Below are positions 32,735-43,220 of a stretch of DNA of 64,000 nt, in pieces. This DNA is from Azolla caroliniana. Lineage: Eukaryota > Polypodiophyta. Location: NCBI GenBank assembly GCA_043228905.1, contig JBHGNT010000017.1, positions 7,502,001-7,566,000 on the forward strand, read 5' to 3'. The translations under genes and the position numbers were made by a program. The notes under the pieces are model-generated. The model was not told the origin of the DNA. It did not search any database and worked only from the letters and a program-made list of their open reading frames with translations. Each line of letters opens with the position of its first letter. Within the stretch, counting starts at the first letter, position 1.

Positions 32735-33235
32735 TTAGGAAGTTCACAACAACAAAGATTTTGCCCTATGAAAAGAAATGATGCAAGATGTGTTGATCAT
32801 CCGACGTCAAATAGAGGCGATACAACATAATAGTAAGCCAACATCGATGACAACATAGGAATGGGAATCACTCAATGAAATAGTGAGGTCAACCATATGG
32901 ATGCACTTGGCCAAAAACGTCTATTTTAGTATGGCCAAGGAGATGACTGTGTACACCCTATGGGAGAAATTCCATTCCATGTATTAAAAGAATTCGAGCT
33001 CTTGGAAACTTATCAGATTGATTCGACAATTATTTCACATGAAGATGAGGGAGACCGAGCCGAAAAACTCCCATAACAACACCTTTAGTGTGGTGCTGAC
33101 CGAACTCTCCTTGTAGAGTCTGAATTTTGAATTAATGCAGGTTGTCTCTTCTCCAAGGGATCAACAGTATGGGAGGTTCTCCATTCCAATCTCTTGTTGT
33201 ATGAGGCAGATGATGCTCCAAAGACTATGACAATC
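32735..33235 (+). pseudogene. Copia gag (UBN2) relic
   Basis: Downstream of the primer site, a broken frame reads ALWKEMMQDVLIIRRQIEAIQHN, STIWMHLAKNVYFSMAKEMT and YTLWEKFHSMY, a UBN2-type copia gag. There are several stops; the rest of the element is missing. Confidence 0.7.
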
Positions 33236-33286
33236 ATCAACAGACATCTAATTTCTGTCTCCCATTTTTAGCAACCTTGCAAGCAA

Positions 33287-33690
33287 ATGTGCGCAAACCA
33301 TGTATGGAAAACAATATCTACGGTTACATTATGGATCATATGGAAGTATCGTTGTAAAAGACGATATGATTCCATAATTCCCCTTCTCTCAAATATATTG
33401 CCAGAATTATGGGAGATCTCATTGGCGGTAGTGTGTGGGCAATATGATAATATATCGGGCTCTTTGGAGGTTGTTCTTAATAAAAAGGGAAAAATTACTA
33501 CAATTATGAAAGAAGTTGCCTTTGTTCACGGTCTCCTCTTAAGGACCGATTTAAAAATATCATTTGCCTTGACCCTTGCCCTGATCATATTTTTTTGTAT
33601 ATAACACTCTCTAATGGTACATTTTGTAGCCTTATGGCGCTTTTTCTTAATACTAATGAAGGAAATCTTTTTTGAAAATAAAAAAATACT
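33287..33690 (+). pseudogene. LINE 3'-end relic
   Basis: ORF 33287-33604 reads NHVWKTISTVTLWIIWKYRCKRR and then PELWEISLAVVCGQ, the C-terminal tail after the zinc-binding region of a LINE ORF2, followed by 3' UTR. An inverted relative is at 19430-19735. Confidence 0.7.
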
Positions 33691-34840
33691 AATCATATTT
33701 TTATTATCTATTAATTATTTTTTATATTTATTTTCCAAAACGAATTTGTTTTGTAATATTCTGGGGCCATGTCATATTCTCGAATATTACACACGGAGAA
33801 TATCACGCATCTGTCAATCAATGATTAGAATTTAGGGGGTTTCATATTTCCTGCAAATTACATTAAATTCTTCAAGGAGGACATACACATCCAAATAAAC
33901 TGATGATTTTACTAAGAGGAATATTAGGGTTTGGTGTGCTCAAAGGTGCGTGGTTTGGTACAGGAAGAGATTGAGATCGAGAAAGGTATGAAGTTTGAAG
34001 GTCCATCTCGTCTATCAGGAAAAAATGGAAGGGGAAATCTACTCCCCATGAGCTCCGGATTTCTTTTGTGAAATCTCCAGGAAATCTAAACATGTCTGCA
34101 AAAATGATGGCATGGTGCATCAAAGATTGCGTTGTTGTCTTGATGTTATAACAACACCGATCTGAACCAGCTAGGGTTCTGGTGAGAAAGCATGTTCACC
34201 ACGGACCACTTCCATGTAACAAGAGAGATTTAGAGTGGGAAAGCCCCTGCATTGCGATCACCTACAAACATTTGGCTACCAAAGTCGTGATTTAAGTTTG
34301 GATTTGTTTTAATATGGAGGCAAGCTTTAATATCTCAATTGCAATCACCTACAAACATTTGGCTACCAAAGTTGTGATTTAAGTTTGGATTTGTTTTAAT
34401 ATGGAGGCAAGCTTTAATATCTCAAGTTAGCTATTCATCGGTTGATTAATTCGTCAATAAATGGATGTTAATGACAAATCATCCCAGTAATCGATAGATA
34501 TGGCATGGTAAGTATGGACTATTAAAAAAGACACCAACAGCTGTTTCAGCAGTTCATGTGAATCGAGTGTGAATTTGGACGAATTATGCTGGATAAACAT
34601 CTGAGGGATTATTTTGGTAAATGCGAAAGATGGAGGAGGATTAGGGTAAGAATTTGGGGATGTGGATCCAAGTGGATATACTGAAAAAGGCGAGGGGGTT
34701 ATACTTCGTGAATTGAGGAGCACATCATGCTCTCCGTAACATTTAAATACAGATTTTATCTCAAAGCTGTCATGCACGACGGCCATGATCCTCCCTATCA
34801 GAAGAAGATTCATTAGTCATGGGCTTGTGTGTCTTTATGT

Positions 34841-34878
<38 letters not shown>

Positions 34879-34968
34879 ATGTTTGAGAGAGAGAGAGAGG
34901 CACTACTTATGAAAACAAAACCTTGATTCTGGAAAAAACCCTAATTGTGAAGAAACCCTAGACTTCAC
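33691..34968. other. Upstream region of the PDI gene
   Basis: No ORF supported. It contains the 87-bp duplication at 34252-34425, a (GT)n run at 34847-34875 and a (GA)n run at 34886-34900 about 70 bp before the PDI start codon. Confidence 0.5.
34252..34425. repeat. Tandem duplication of 87 bp
   Basis: Two copies, 34252-34338 and 34339-34425, differ at only a few positions and abut directly. Confidence 0.9.
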
Positions 34969-37900
34969 ATGGCTGCATATAGCTATAGTTGTCCCCTCAC
35001 CTTAATAAGTTTTGCCCTAATCTTCGTCCTCGGACACATTTCTTCTTCTTCATCTTCTTTGTCTTCTTTTAGTTCTGAGTTCCAGCCCCTCCTTCCGTCT
35101 GAAATCGTAGCCCTTGGCCTTGGAACTAATTCTGATGATGAAATTCTACAAGAAGAATATTTATCAACCACACCTAGTAACCACATTATTGATGGTGAGG
35201 AATTCAATCATATCCATGATGACAATATTGAATTGCGTCCCCCCGACAATGATAATCAAGATCAATTACATCATCACACCATTTCAGATTTGCTAATTCC
35301 CTTCGATGAATCAGATGTCATTGTGCTCTCGACCTCAAATTTCTCAGATTTCATCGCACAAAACTACTTCTCGATGGTCATATTCTATGCCCCTTGGTGT
35401 GGGCATTGCAAAGCGTTGGGTCCACACTACGCAGCAGCTGCCTCTGAGCTCAAGAAATTTGATCCGGGAAATAGGAGTGTTTCTCTGGCAAAAGTTGATT
35501 CTACTCAAAATCCTGACCTTGCCCTCCAATTTGATGTTGAAGAATACCCCACCATTTTCTTCTTCGTTGATGGCATGCCGAAACTGTATTCACATAATCT
35601 GACCAGGTATGATCAATGGGCTCTTGTTCTATGCAGTGTATGTGAGTTAAAACTTTTATGGTAAGAAAGTCTAATGATTTAGCAGCAAAAAACACGCCCT
35701 CTCGATTATGTGTAAAAAGTCTTGTTGATTCAAGAAATCTTGAGCTCTAATGCCTAACCAACACACATCAGGAACAAAATGCATTTCCAAACTGGAGAAG
35801 AAACTTTCATTGATATCAATACCATGATCAATCACATCTCTATTGAGGGAAATGTGTTCCGGATTGTTACCTGCAAAAAGGAAAAGCATTACAATTTGAA
35901 TGTGCATGAGAGCCTATTTCAAATTGTTAATACTTTTTCTCACAGAAATTTGAAGTTAAATCAACTATTTTTCATGTTATAATAACCAGGGATGCTATTG
36001 TGACATGGGTAAAGAAAATGATGGCACCAGCGGTAGTAGATGTTGTCTCCACAGATGATGCATGGACGATCTTAGAGACCGGGAATACAGTTGTTGTCGC
36101 TTTCTTCGAGAATTTGGAGGTATAATTCATTAGTTTGAAGTGGAAAAACCATTTTCTCACAATCATCTCAATCTTTTCTTTTCTTTTTTGCATTGTGATT
36201 TGTATGACATTTGTTTGTGTTAGGGAAATGAAGTCCAAGAGTTTGAATCTGTAGCTCAATATGAAGATGATGTTCTGTTCTACAAGACAGAAAACGAAGA
36301 TGTTGCTGAAGTGTTTGGGATTAAGAAAGGCATCAAGGCCCCTGCATTGGTGGTAGTCAAGACTGTGCCAGAAAAAGTGGTTGTATATGGTATATCTTGT
36401 ATAGAGTGTCGATATATAATGACTGAATATATAACTACCCTCAGATTTTGTTGATATTTTTTTATGTATAGTAAGATTGTTACTAATCTTCCTCGAGAGA
36501 TCTGTAATTTTTCTATGTTTTTGGCAGATGGACTTTTCAGAAAGGATGCCCTTTTGAACTTTATTAAAACAAACAAGCTTCCATTAGTATCTACATTTAG
36601 CAAGGATACTGCAACTGAGATATTTGAAAGCCCCATAAAACAACAGGTTTCTCCCATACAGTATATCATTCTGGAATGGTAGATGATTGTAATGCAAATA
36701 TTTTTTATATGCATGAATGGATAGAGATATGCATGCATGGATGTATGTATGTGTGCATGTATACATAGATGTATGGGTGCATGGATGGATGGATGTATGT
36801 ATGTGTGCATGTATACATAGATGTATGGGTGCATGGATAGATGGATGTACGAATTCATGGATGTATGTATGGAAGCATACCTGTATGGATGGATGCATGC
36901 ATGTACACATCTATGCGTGCGTGCGTGTGTATATGTGTGCATGGATGGATGTATATATGTGTGTGTGCACATGTGTGCGTGTGCGTGCATGTATGGATGG
37001 ACGAATGAATGCACATGTCTATGCATGTGTATGTCTATGTGTATATATGTATGTAGATATGCAAAATGACAATTCAATAAGTGTGCTTTTATATAGATTC
37101 TCTTTTTCGCTACCCCTGAAGTTTTTCAACAAGTTTTACCCATCTATGAAGAAGTTGCAACGGGCTTCAAGGGAAAGGTATGAATATGCCTTAGTGAACT
37201 TCAAATTGCGAATTAGGAAGAGAAATGTTGCAATAGGAACTTTATCATTTAAACCTTTCACATAAAACAAATGTTATAATGTGTGATTTTCTAAACAATA
37301 TGGAACTTCTCAGGCATCACATCACGAGAATATTTAACATACACTATTCCTTACAAGGATCTATCCATTTTCCCATCATCAAATTTACAAAGAAGGATTT
37401 TGCCTTTACATACTCTTTTTCACATGTCATCTCCTCCATTTCTATCTCATGTGAACATTTTTATATGCTTCTAACAAGTCAATGAATATAAACAATACAA
37501 CGAGGTGGAACTTAAATTTTGTTATCTTCTATATGATTGTGTTACAATTCCAATCCTGCTTGCAGATACATTTTATCCACATTGACTCTAGCATAGAAGA
37601 TGTTGGGAAGCCAATTGCAGCATCCTTTGGAATTGATGTAGGGAAGCCGAAGGTATTCATTTTTCATATATAGAATTGTATCACATGTATGTATGTATGC
37701 ACCCATCAACCCCAAGGCTTTGGGGCAAACATTTGCATTTAAGTTATCATATTGATGTTCAACTTGCATAGGTGAATTCTTAAGTGTGTGAAAACAGAAC
37801 TGCCTATAACATTGAATCCTAATGTTTTAATAGATTTTAGCTCTCACAGTTTCAGAAGGGGACCCAAAAAAGTTCTTGTTTGACGATGAGATTACAATGG

Positions 37901-39681
37901 AAAAACTCAAGGTTTATTTTGTTACAACTAAGTTGATAAATTGGTATTTGTACAAAATGCTCTATATAAACATCTATTACTTTACGTGACAGGATTTTGC
38001 GACAAGATTTCTTGATGGAGAATTGGAAGTTTTCTATAAGTCTGAACCTATTCCCGAAATAGTAAGATAATACTTATAACACTAAATATACACACTTATT
38101 CCCTCTCCATTTTTCACAAACAAGCTTATCTCTTTGATAATGAATATTTTATCAATAACCACAATACAATGATGGAACGTACAATAACATTAAGTGAACC
38201 TTGACATCCTACAATCATTGACAAAACATAATAGAATGGAATTTCTTTTAGGGAAAAGTACCAGGATACCCTTGGAAGTTCGTCTATTTATCAGAATGCC
38301 CTTGGAAGTTCCAAATTTACCAAACTACCCCTATGTCCAAAAAATTACACTTTATAAAGTAATTATACACTCAAATCTACAAGCCCTATTCACCAAAGAT
38401 GGAAGAAATGGACCTGAACTAGCCCTATTTACCAAAGACTTGAGTGTATAATTACTTTATAAAGTGTAATTTTTTGAACATAGGAGTAGTTTGGTAAATT
38501 TGGAACTTCCCGGGGCATTATGGTAAATAGACGAACTTCCAGGGGTATCCTGGTACTTTTCCCTTTCTTTTATCTAAGGAATGACAACATTGCATATGTA
38601 TATCCCTATTTGCCCCCCCCCCCCCCGCCCCCTTTCTCTCATATATTCATAAATACTTATTCATGGACTTCTATGTACACAACTTTAAGTAAGGGACTCT
38701 ATTGTACATTATTCATGTCTTACATTCTATTGGGTGTGGTTTACTTTGGCTATAGAATGTTGAAGATGTAAAGATTGTCGTTGGCAATAGTTTTGATGAG
38801 ATTGTTCTCGATGAGTCAAAAGATGTACTTTTGGAGGTATTTTGGCCATTAAAATCATGTTGTTTGAGCAATGTGCTCTACTATTAAATAACACAATGAC
38901 ATATTCTAAGATAAACTACTATATACTAGGTATATGCTCCATGGTGTGGATATTGTCAAGCTTTTGAACCTATCTACAAAAAGTTGGCAAAAGCATTAAA
39001 AGATGTTCATTCCCTTGTTATTGCCAAGATAGATGGAACAACAAATGAACATGCAAAAATGAAGGTATAATCATAGCAAGTTTAATCCTTAGTAAGAAAA
39101 TTGGTTTTTTGCAGGGTATTAAGTTGTGTGTCCATCATAGGTAAGGACCCAATGTTGATAGTATCTACATTACTGGTTTGTGTTTTATCTCTTTATAAAG
39201 AAAATATTATTCATTGCGTGGTTTTGATATGGTTATCTTGCCATTAGGTGGACGAATATCCCACTCTATTATTTTTTCGAGCTAAAAGCAAGAGATTTGA
39301 TCCAGTGAGTGTGTCTATGTAGATGACATCCATCATATTTCCATTTGTGTATGCGTGAATCACTAGAATATGAATATTTATTTGTATGCCATATGATATG
39401 ATCATGATTATTCAATATCCGCATTATAGTTGTGTGTTGTATTTGCACATATGTTTACAAATTCTAGAATGATTTTTAACTTAATTCATTTTTTATCCTC
39501 GGATGATTTCAAATAGATGGTATTTGATGGAGAGAAGTCCATCAAAACATTGTACCAATACTTGAAACATAATGTTGGTGTTCCATTTACATTAGCCAAA
39601 GAGGAGAATCTTGACGAGCAAACCAACACATTGAAAATTTCATATGAAGATTCAACATATCAAATGAAAGAGGAGTTATAA
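34969..39681 (+). CDS. Protein disulfide isomerase (PDIL1-3/1-4 type), twelve exons
   Basis: Catalyses thiol-disulfide exchange in the ER lumen. Exons I read: 34969-35606, 35990-36119, 36224-36389, 36528-36646, 37097-37177, 37566-37652, 37834-37911, 37993-38061, 38756-38836, 38930-39064, 39248-39304 and 39517-39681. All introns are GT-AG and all phases agree; the product is 601 aa, close to plant PDIL1-4. Residues 1-30 form a signal peptide. Residues 55-105 are an acidic, His/Asn-rich N-terminal extension, typical of this subgroup. The a domain has WCGHC (Cys144, Cys147) and cis-Pro194 in EEYPT. The b and b' domains span about 215-455. The a' domain has WCGYC (Cys489, Cys492) and cis-Pro533. 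The C-terminus is KEEL, a KDEL-like retention signal. Exon 10 begins exactly at the a' active-site strand. It looks functional. The Tyr in the second active site is unusual. Confidence 0.93.
36700..37065. repeat. ATGG/TATG repeat in PDI intron 4
   Basis: Imperfect ATGG, TATG and TGCA units fill most of intron 4 (36647-37096). Confidence 0.85.
38242..38250. repeat. 9-bp target-site duplication (left) of MITE
   Basis: TTTCTTTTA, repeated exactly at 38564-38572. Nine bases is the hallmark of Mutator-like transposases. Confidence 0.9.
38251..38563. mobile_element. Mutator-like MITE in PDI intron 8
   Basis: 313-bp non-coding element with terminal inverted repeats of about 124 bp: GGGAAAAGTACCAGG at the left and its complement CCTGGTACTTTTCCC at the right, with roughly 92-95% identity between arms by eye. 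It is flanked by an exact 9-bp duplication. The RNA would fold into a long hairpin inside the intron. It carries no transposase. Confidence 0.9.
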
Positions 39682-40189
39682 TCTATAAGCTATTTTTGTA
39701 ATAGGACCACAAAATCATGAATTTGTTTTTCTAATCCCAAAGGTCATAGTTAACCTTTGGCAATGATAATGAAATCCCTCTTTTTTTTCGTATTTTTGGC
39801 AACGATACAATGCTCTCTCTCTCTCTCTGAGAGTTAAGCAAGGTTGTCCACTTTGACCAACTCTATTTGTTCTATGCATTGATGAATTAGAACAAATGAT
39901 TGCCAAGTTTGTAAAGGAAGACGTAATTCAAGAAGTTATTATAATTGAGAATATTGTGGTGTCCCTAAAAAGAGCCACCTCAAAACCAACCCCAAGATGA
40001 CTCATGAGGAAACCAAGGAACCCAAGACGGAGTTGGCACTAGTTTAACCGAAGAATGGTTTGGGTTGGGATAGTCCCAAGTAGCTACGACTCCAACCCAA
40101 GTTGGAAACCAAGAAACACATTCTTCACAAGTGGAAGCATAAGGAATATTTCGTCGGATTTTGGGGCTTTTTTGACCATTTCACAAAAC
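39682..40189. other. PDI 3' region and intergenic
   Basis: PDI 3' UTR, then a LINE RT scrap at 39826-39945; the rest shows no feature that I can name. Confidence 0.5.
39826..39945 (+). pseudogene. LINE RT fragment
   Basis: Reads RVKQGCPL, stop, PTLFVLCIDELEQMIAK, the RT motif between palm strands (QGCPLSPTLF). Confidence 0.65.
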
Positions 40190-40699
40190 TATTGGGAAAT
40201 CAGTCCCTCCGGATGGGATCCGGCTATGAATGAAGAGATCCGAAAACCGGATTGGATGGACCCGGTGAGAACCATAAGAGAAGACAGATTTGTAAATATG
40301 TCTTGAGTAAGCCTATTGAGGCTACATTTGTAAATAGCCCTAAGTTCATATAAGTATAAACATGATTTAGGGCAATCACTTTAGGTGTAAGTGAGTGTGG
40401 TTGTTGTCATGTTGTTGTACAAAGAGAGGGAGAGAGAGAGATAGAGCAATACTCTGTTATAACCGCCGCCTTGTGAAGAAACTGAGCTCGAGGTCGTTGC
40501 CTACAAGTCTCTAATTGTACCCCTTCTCTTCATAGTGATAGTTCGGAGTCTGTGGGCTCCCGTGGTTTTTCCCTATTAGGGTTTTCCACGTAAACATCCT
40601 GTATTCACTCTTTAGTTCGCATTTCTGTGTTCTCCATTCTCATTGAAGTGATTCAAGACTCGGTTGTGGTCGAGCAATATTCCGCGTGATTCTCTTCAA
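40190..40699 (+). repeat. 5' LTR of copia B
   Basis: Alignable to 50356-50859 along its length. The TATAAGTATAAACA promoter is near 40350-40370. Confidence 0.85.
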
Positions 40700-40727
40700 T
40701 CTGATAACAGAGCGAACAACACAGAAA

Positions 40728-42735
40728 ATGGAAGAATCGTTCGGCGGCATGTTCAAGCTCACCGGCTCCAACTACTCAGTGTGGAAATCGAAGATGAGGG
40801 ACATGCTGGTGGTTAAAGATCTTTGGTTGCCGGTTCAGTTCGAGGACAAGAGACCGGATAAGATCGACGCCAGAGTGTGGGAGGTGATGCACATGAAGAG
40901 GATGGCCTACATCCGGTGCTTCATCGACATGAGCCTGTAGAACAACTTCAATGAAGAGAGCAAGGCTTATGAACTCTGGGAGAAGATCGACATCATGTTC
41001 TAGAACAAGAATGTTGTTAATCGGGTTTCGGTATTCCGGAAGCTAGTGAGGCTTCAGTACCAAGACGGCTCCAGTATGGCGGAGCACATAAATGCCTTCC
41101 AGGGGCTAATACACCAAGCAACCTCGTTGGAAGTACCTCTCGCCGATGAGGTGGTCGTATTGTTCCTGCTCGGTTCCCTCCCGGATAGTTGGGAGACACT
41201 AGTTGTCACGTTGGGCAACGTTGGGTTGGAAGGAAAACAGTTGTCCCTAGCAAGGGTAAAATCAAACTTGCTAGATGAAGAAGCTTGCCGGAAGGATCGG
41301 GAGTTCGGAACCGATCCGAAGGCCTTGGTTACCGAAGATGAACACAACCGGGGAAGAGGCTAGTATCGGAGTCCCCAAAACCGGGACAAATCGGGAACGA
41401 GGTCGAAATCAAGGGGGAGGCCTATTTGCTTCTATTGTGGGAAGTCGGGGCACTTCCAAAAGAACTTCTGGCATTTCCCGAAAGAGAAAGAAACCATCAC
41501 TATTGATTCAAAGAAGAGTTCAGACCGAAACGGTTCGGATCGGAGATGCCCGGATCGGAAAGGAATGTCGGTAATCGCAACAAGTGAAGAGGAACTGATG
41601 CTCATTACCGAGGAGAATGAGTTAAACCTTGTCAGTGACAAGACAACGTGGGTTGTCGATTCTGGAGTGTTGTTCCACTTGACATCGGACCGGAGATGCT
41701 TCTCATCCTACACAGTCGGGGATCATGGTTGTGCCCGGATGGGGAATGAAGGGACCTGCGGAACTTTCGGCATAGGAGATGTCTTGTTGACAACATCAAT
41801 TGGATGCAAGTTGCTGCTGAAGGATGTCCAACACGTTCCAGAGGTTCGATTGAACCTGATATCAGCCGGTTGGCTAGATGATGAAGGCTACACGAGTAGC
41901 ATCTGGAACGGAGTCATGAAGGTCAGCAAAGGGAGCCTAATAGTCGCTCGAGCCCGGAAGCTCAACACAATGTACTTGATGAATGCACGGATATGCCGGG
42001 AAGAAGTGAATGTAGCATTCGACACTGCCGGTGAGCTGTGGCAGAAGAGACTGTGTCACATGAGTGTGAAGGGGATGAAGAGGCTTGCCGAAGACAACCT
42101 CATTCCAGTGAAGGACGTGCAACTTGAGAAGTGCACCGATTGCTTGGCTGGCAAGCAAAACCAAACCTCCTTCCGGCAAGACCACCGATGAGACGGAATG
42201 CACCACTGGAGTTGGTGCATACCGATGTGTGTCAAGTGGACATGAAGTCACATGCTGGATCGTAGTACTTCATGACATTCATAGATGACCACAGCCAAAA
42301 GCTGTGGGTCTCACCACTGAAGACGAAGGATCAAGTGTTATCCGTCTTCAAGCAGCTCCACGCGAGAGTGGAAAGAGAAACCGACCAGAAGCTAAAGGCG
42401 GTTCGAGTGGAAAACGAAGGAGAATATTAGGGGCAGTTCAAGGAGTATTGCAGGTCGAAGGGAATCCGGTTCAATTTTACTATGCTGAAGACGTCGAAAC
42501 TTAACGGGCTGGCCGAAAGGATGAACCAGACCATAATGGAGAGAGTCCGGAGAATGCTTGCACATGCCAAGTTACCCAAGACGTTTTGGGTTGAGGTGTT
42601 GACAACGGCGACCTATGTGATAAACAGATCACCCTTAGTACCCTTGGGAGGAGACTCACCTCAGAAAGTAGGGACTGGTAAAGAGGTATCTTAACAGCAT
42701 CTGAAGGTGTTCAGGTGTCTCGCATACGTGCATGT
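40728..42735 (+). pseudogene. Copia B Gag-PR-IN, 5' part
   Basis: Starts MEESFGGMFKLTGSNY. Gag stops at TAG near 40939 and 41001 and again at 41362. The zinc knuckle CFYCGKSGHFQKN near 41430 loses its last Cys to Phe. The protease motif VVDSGVLFH near 41655 has Ala changed to Val. HMSVKGMKRL and KCTDCLAGK follow. The integrase core is broken by stops near 42189, 42266 and 42428, and NGLAERMNQ is at about 42505. The frame is otherwise well preserved. Most stops are explained by C-to-T or G-to-A changes relative to the intact copia. Confidence 0.85.
42731..42735. repeat. Target-site duplication CATGT (left) of the gypsy element
   Basis: Exact partner at 48441-48445; joining the flanks restores the copia integrase frame. 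Confidence 0.95.
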
Positions 42736-43179
42736 TGTCAGGAATAGTACTAAAGCAGAGATGGAATTAGTACTAAGAAGAGCAGTACTATTAGTACTAA
42801 GAGGACGAGACTGCGTAAGATTCTCGAGAGAGGAAGTGAGAAGAGGAGAGAGAGAGATAGCGAGGATGAAAGAGAGAGAAAGATGATGACAACAACTAAT
42901 ATATTATGTGAAAAGATAAGTACAAGCGACTAAGAGGCTTAAGACTGGCGTTGAACCAATTTGGTTCAACATAATGCCTAGTGCCTTCTTTTATAGTGTT
43001 GTCAGGAGTAATCCTGAAACTTCTAGAATGTTCCAGAGAAATCTGGAATATACATTACTTTCTTATAATAAAACATAAATGAAAATAATATCCTATGAAT
43101 TACAATAGATGGTGTGATGGTTAAGAGCTCGACCCATATACCATAAGGTCATGGGTTCGAGTCTTGCCATATCATGACA
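42736..43179 (-). repeat. 3' LTR of the sushi-type element
   Basis: 444 bp; on the plus strand TGTCAGGAATAG...ATATCATGACA. The stretch at about 43108-43170 is tRNA-like. Confidence 0.95.
43108..43170 (+). other. tRNA-like A/B-box stretch in gypsy LTR
   Basis: TGGTGTGATGGTTAAGAGC resembles a tRNA A box and GGGTTCGAGTCTTGCC contains GGTTCGAGTC, a near-perfect B box, about 42 bases away. It lies at the U3 start, antisense to the element. The copy in the other LTR is at 48369-48431, and the relic LTR at 8358 retains a diverged version. It could be a captured tRNA or pol III promoter remnant. Confidence 0.5.
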
Positions 43180-43195
43180 CTATCTCTCCCTTAAC
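43180..43195 (-). other. Polypurine tract of the sushi-type element
   Basis: Minus strand GTTAAGGGAGAGATAG immediately before the 3' LTR. Confidence 0.75.
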
Positions 43196-43220
43196 GACAA
43201 CGAGTGGAACGAGTCGGCAC

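Noticed and set aside
36280-37077. 265-aa minus ORF with His/Thr repeats
   Set aside because: Translation of the ATGG/TATG microsatellite in PDI intron 4, antisense to the gene.
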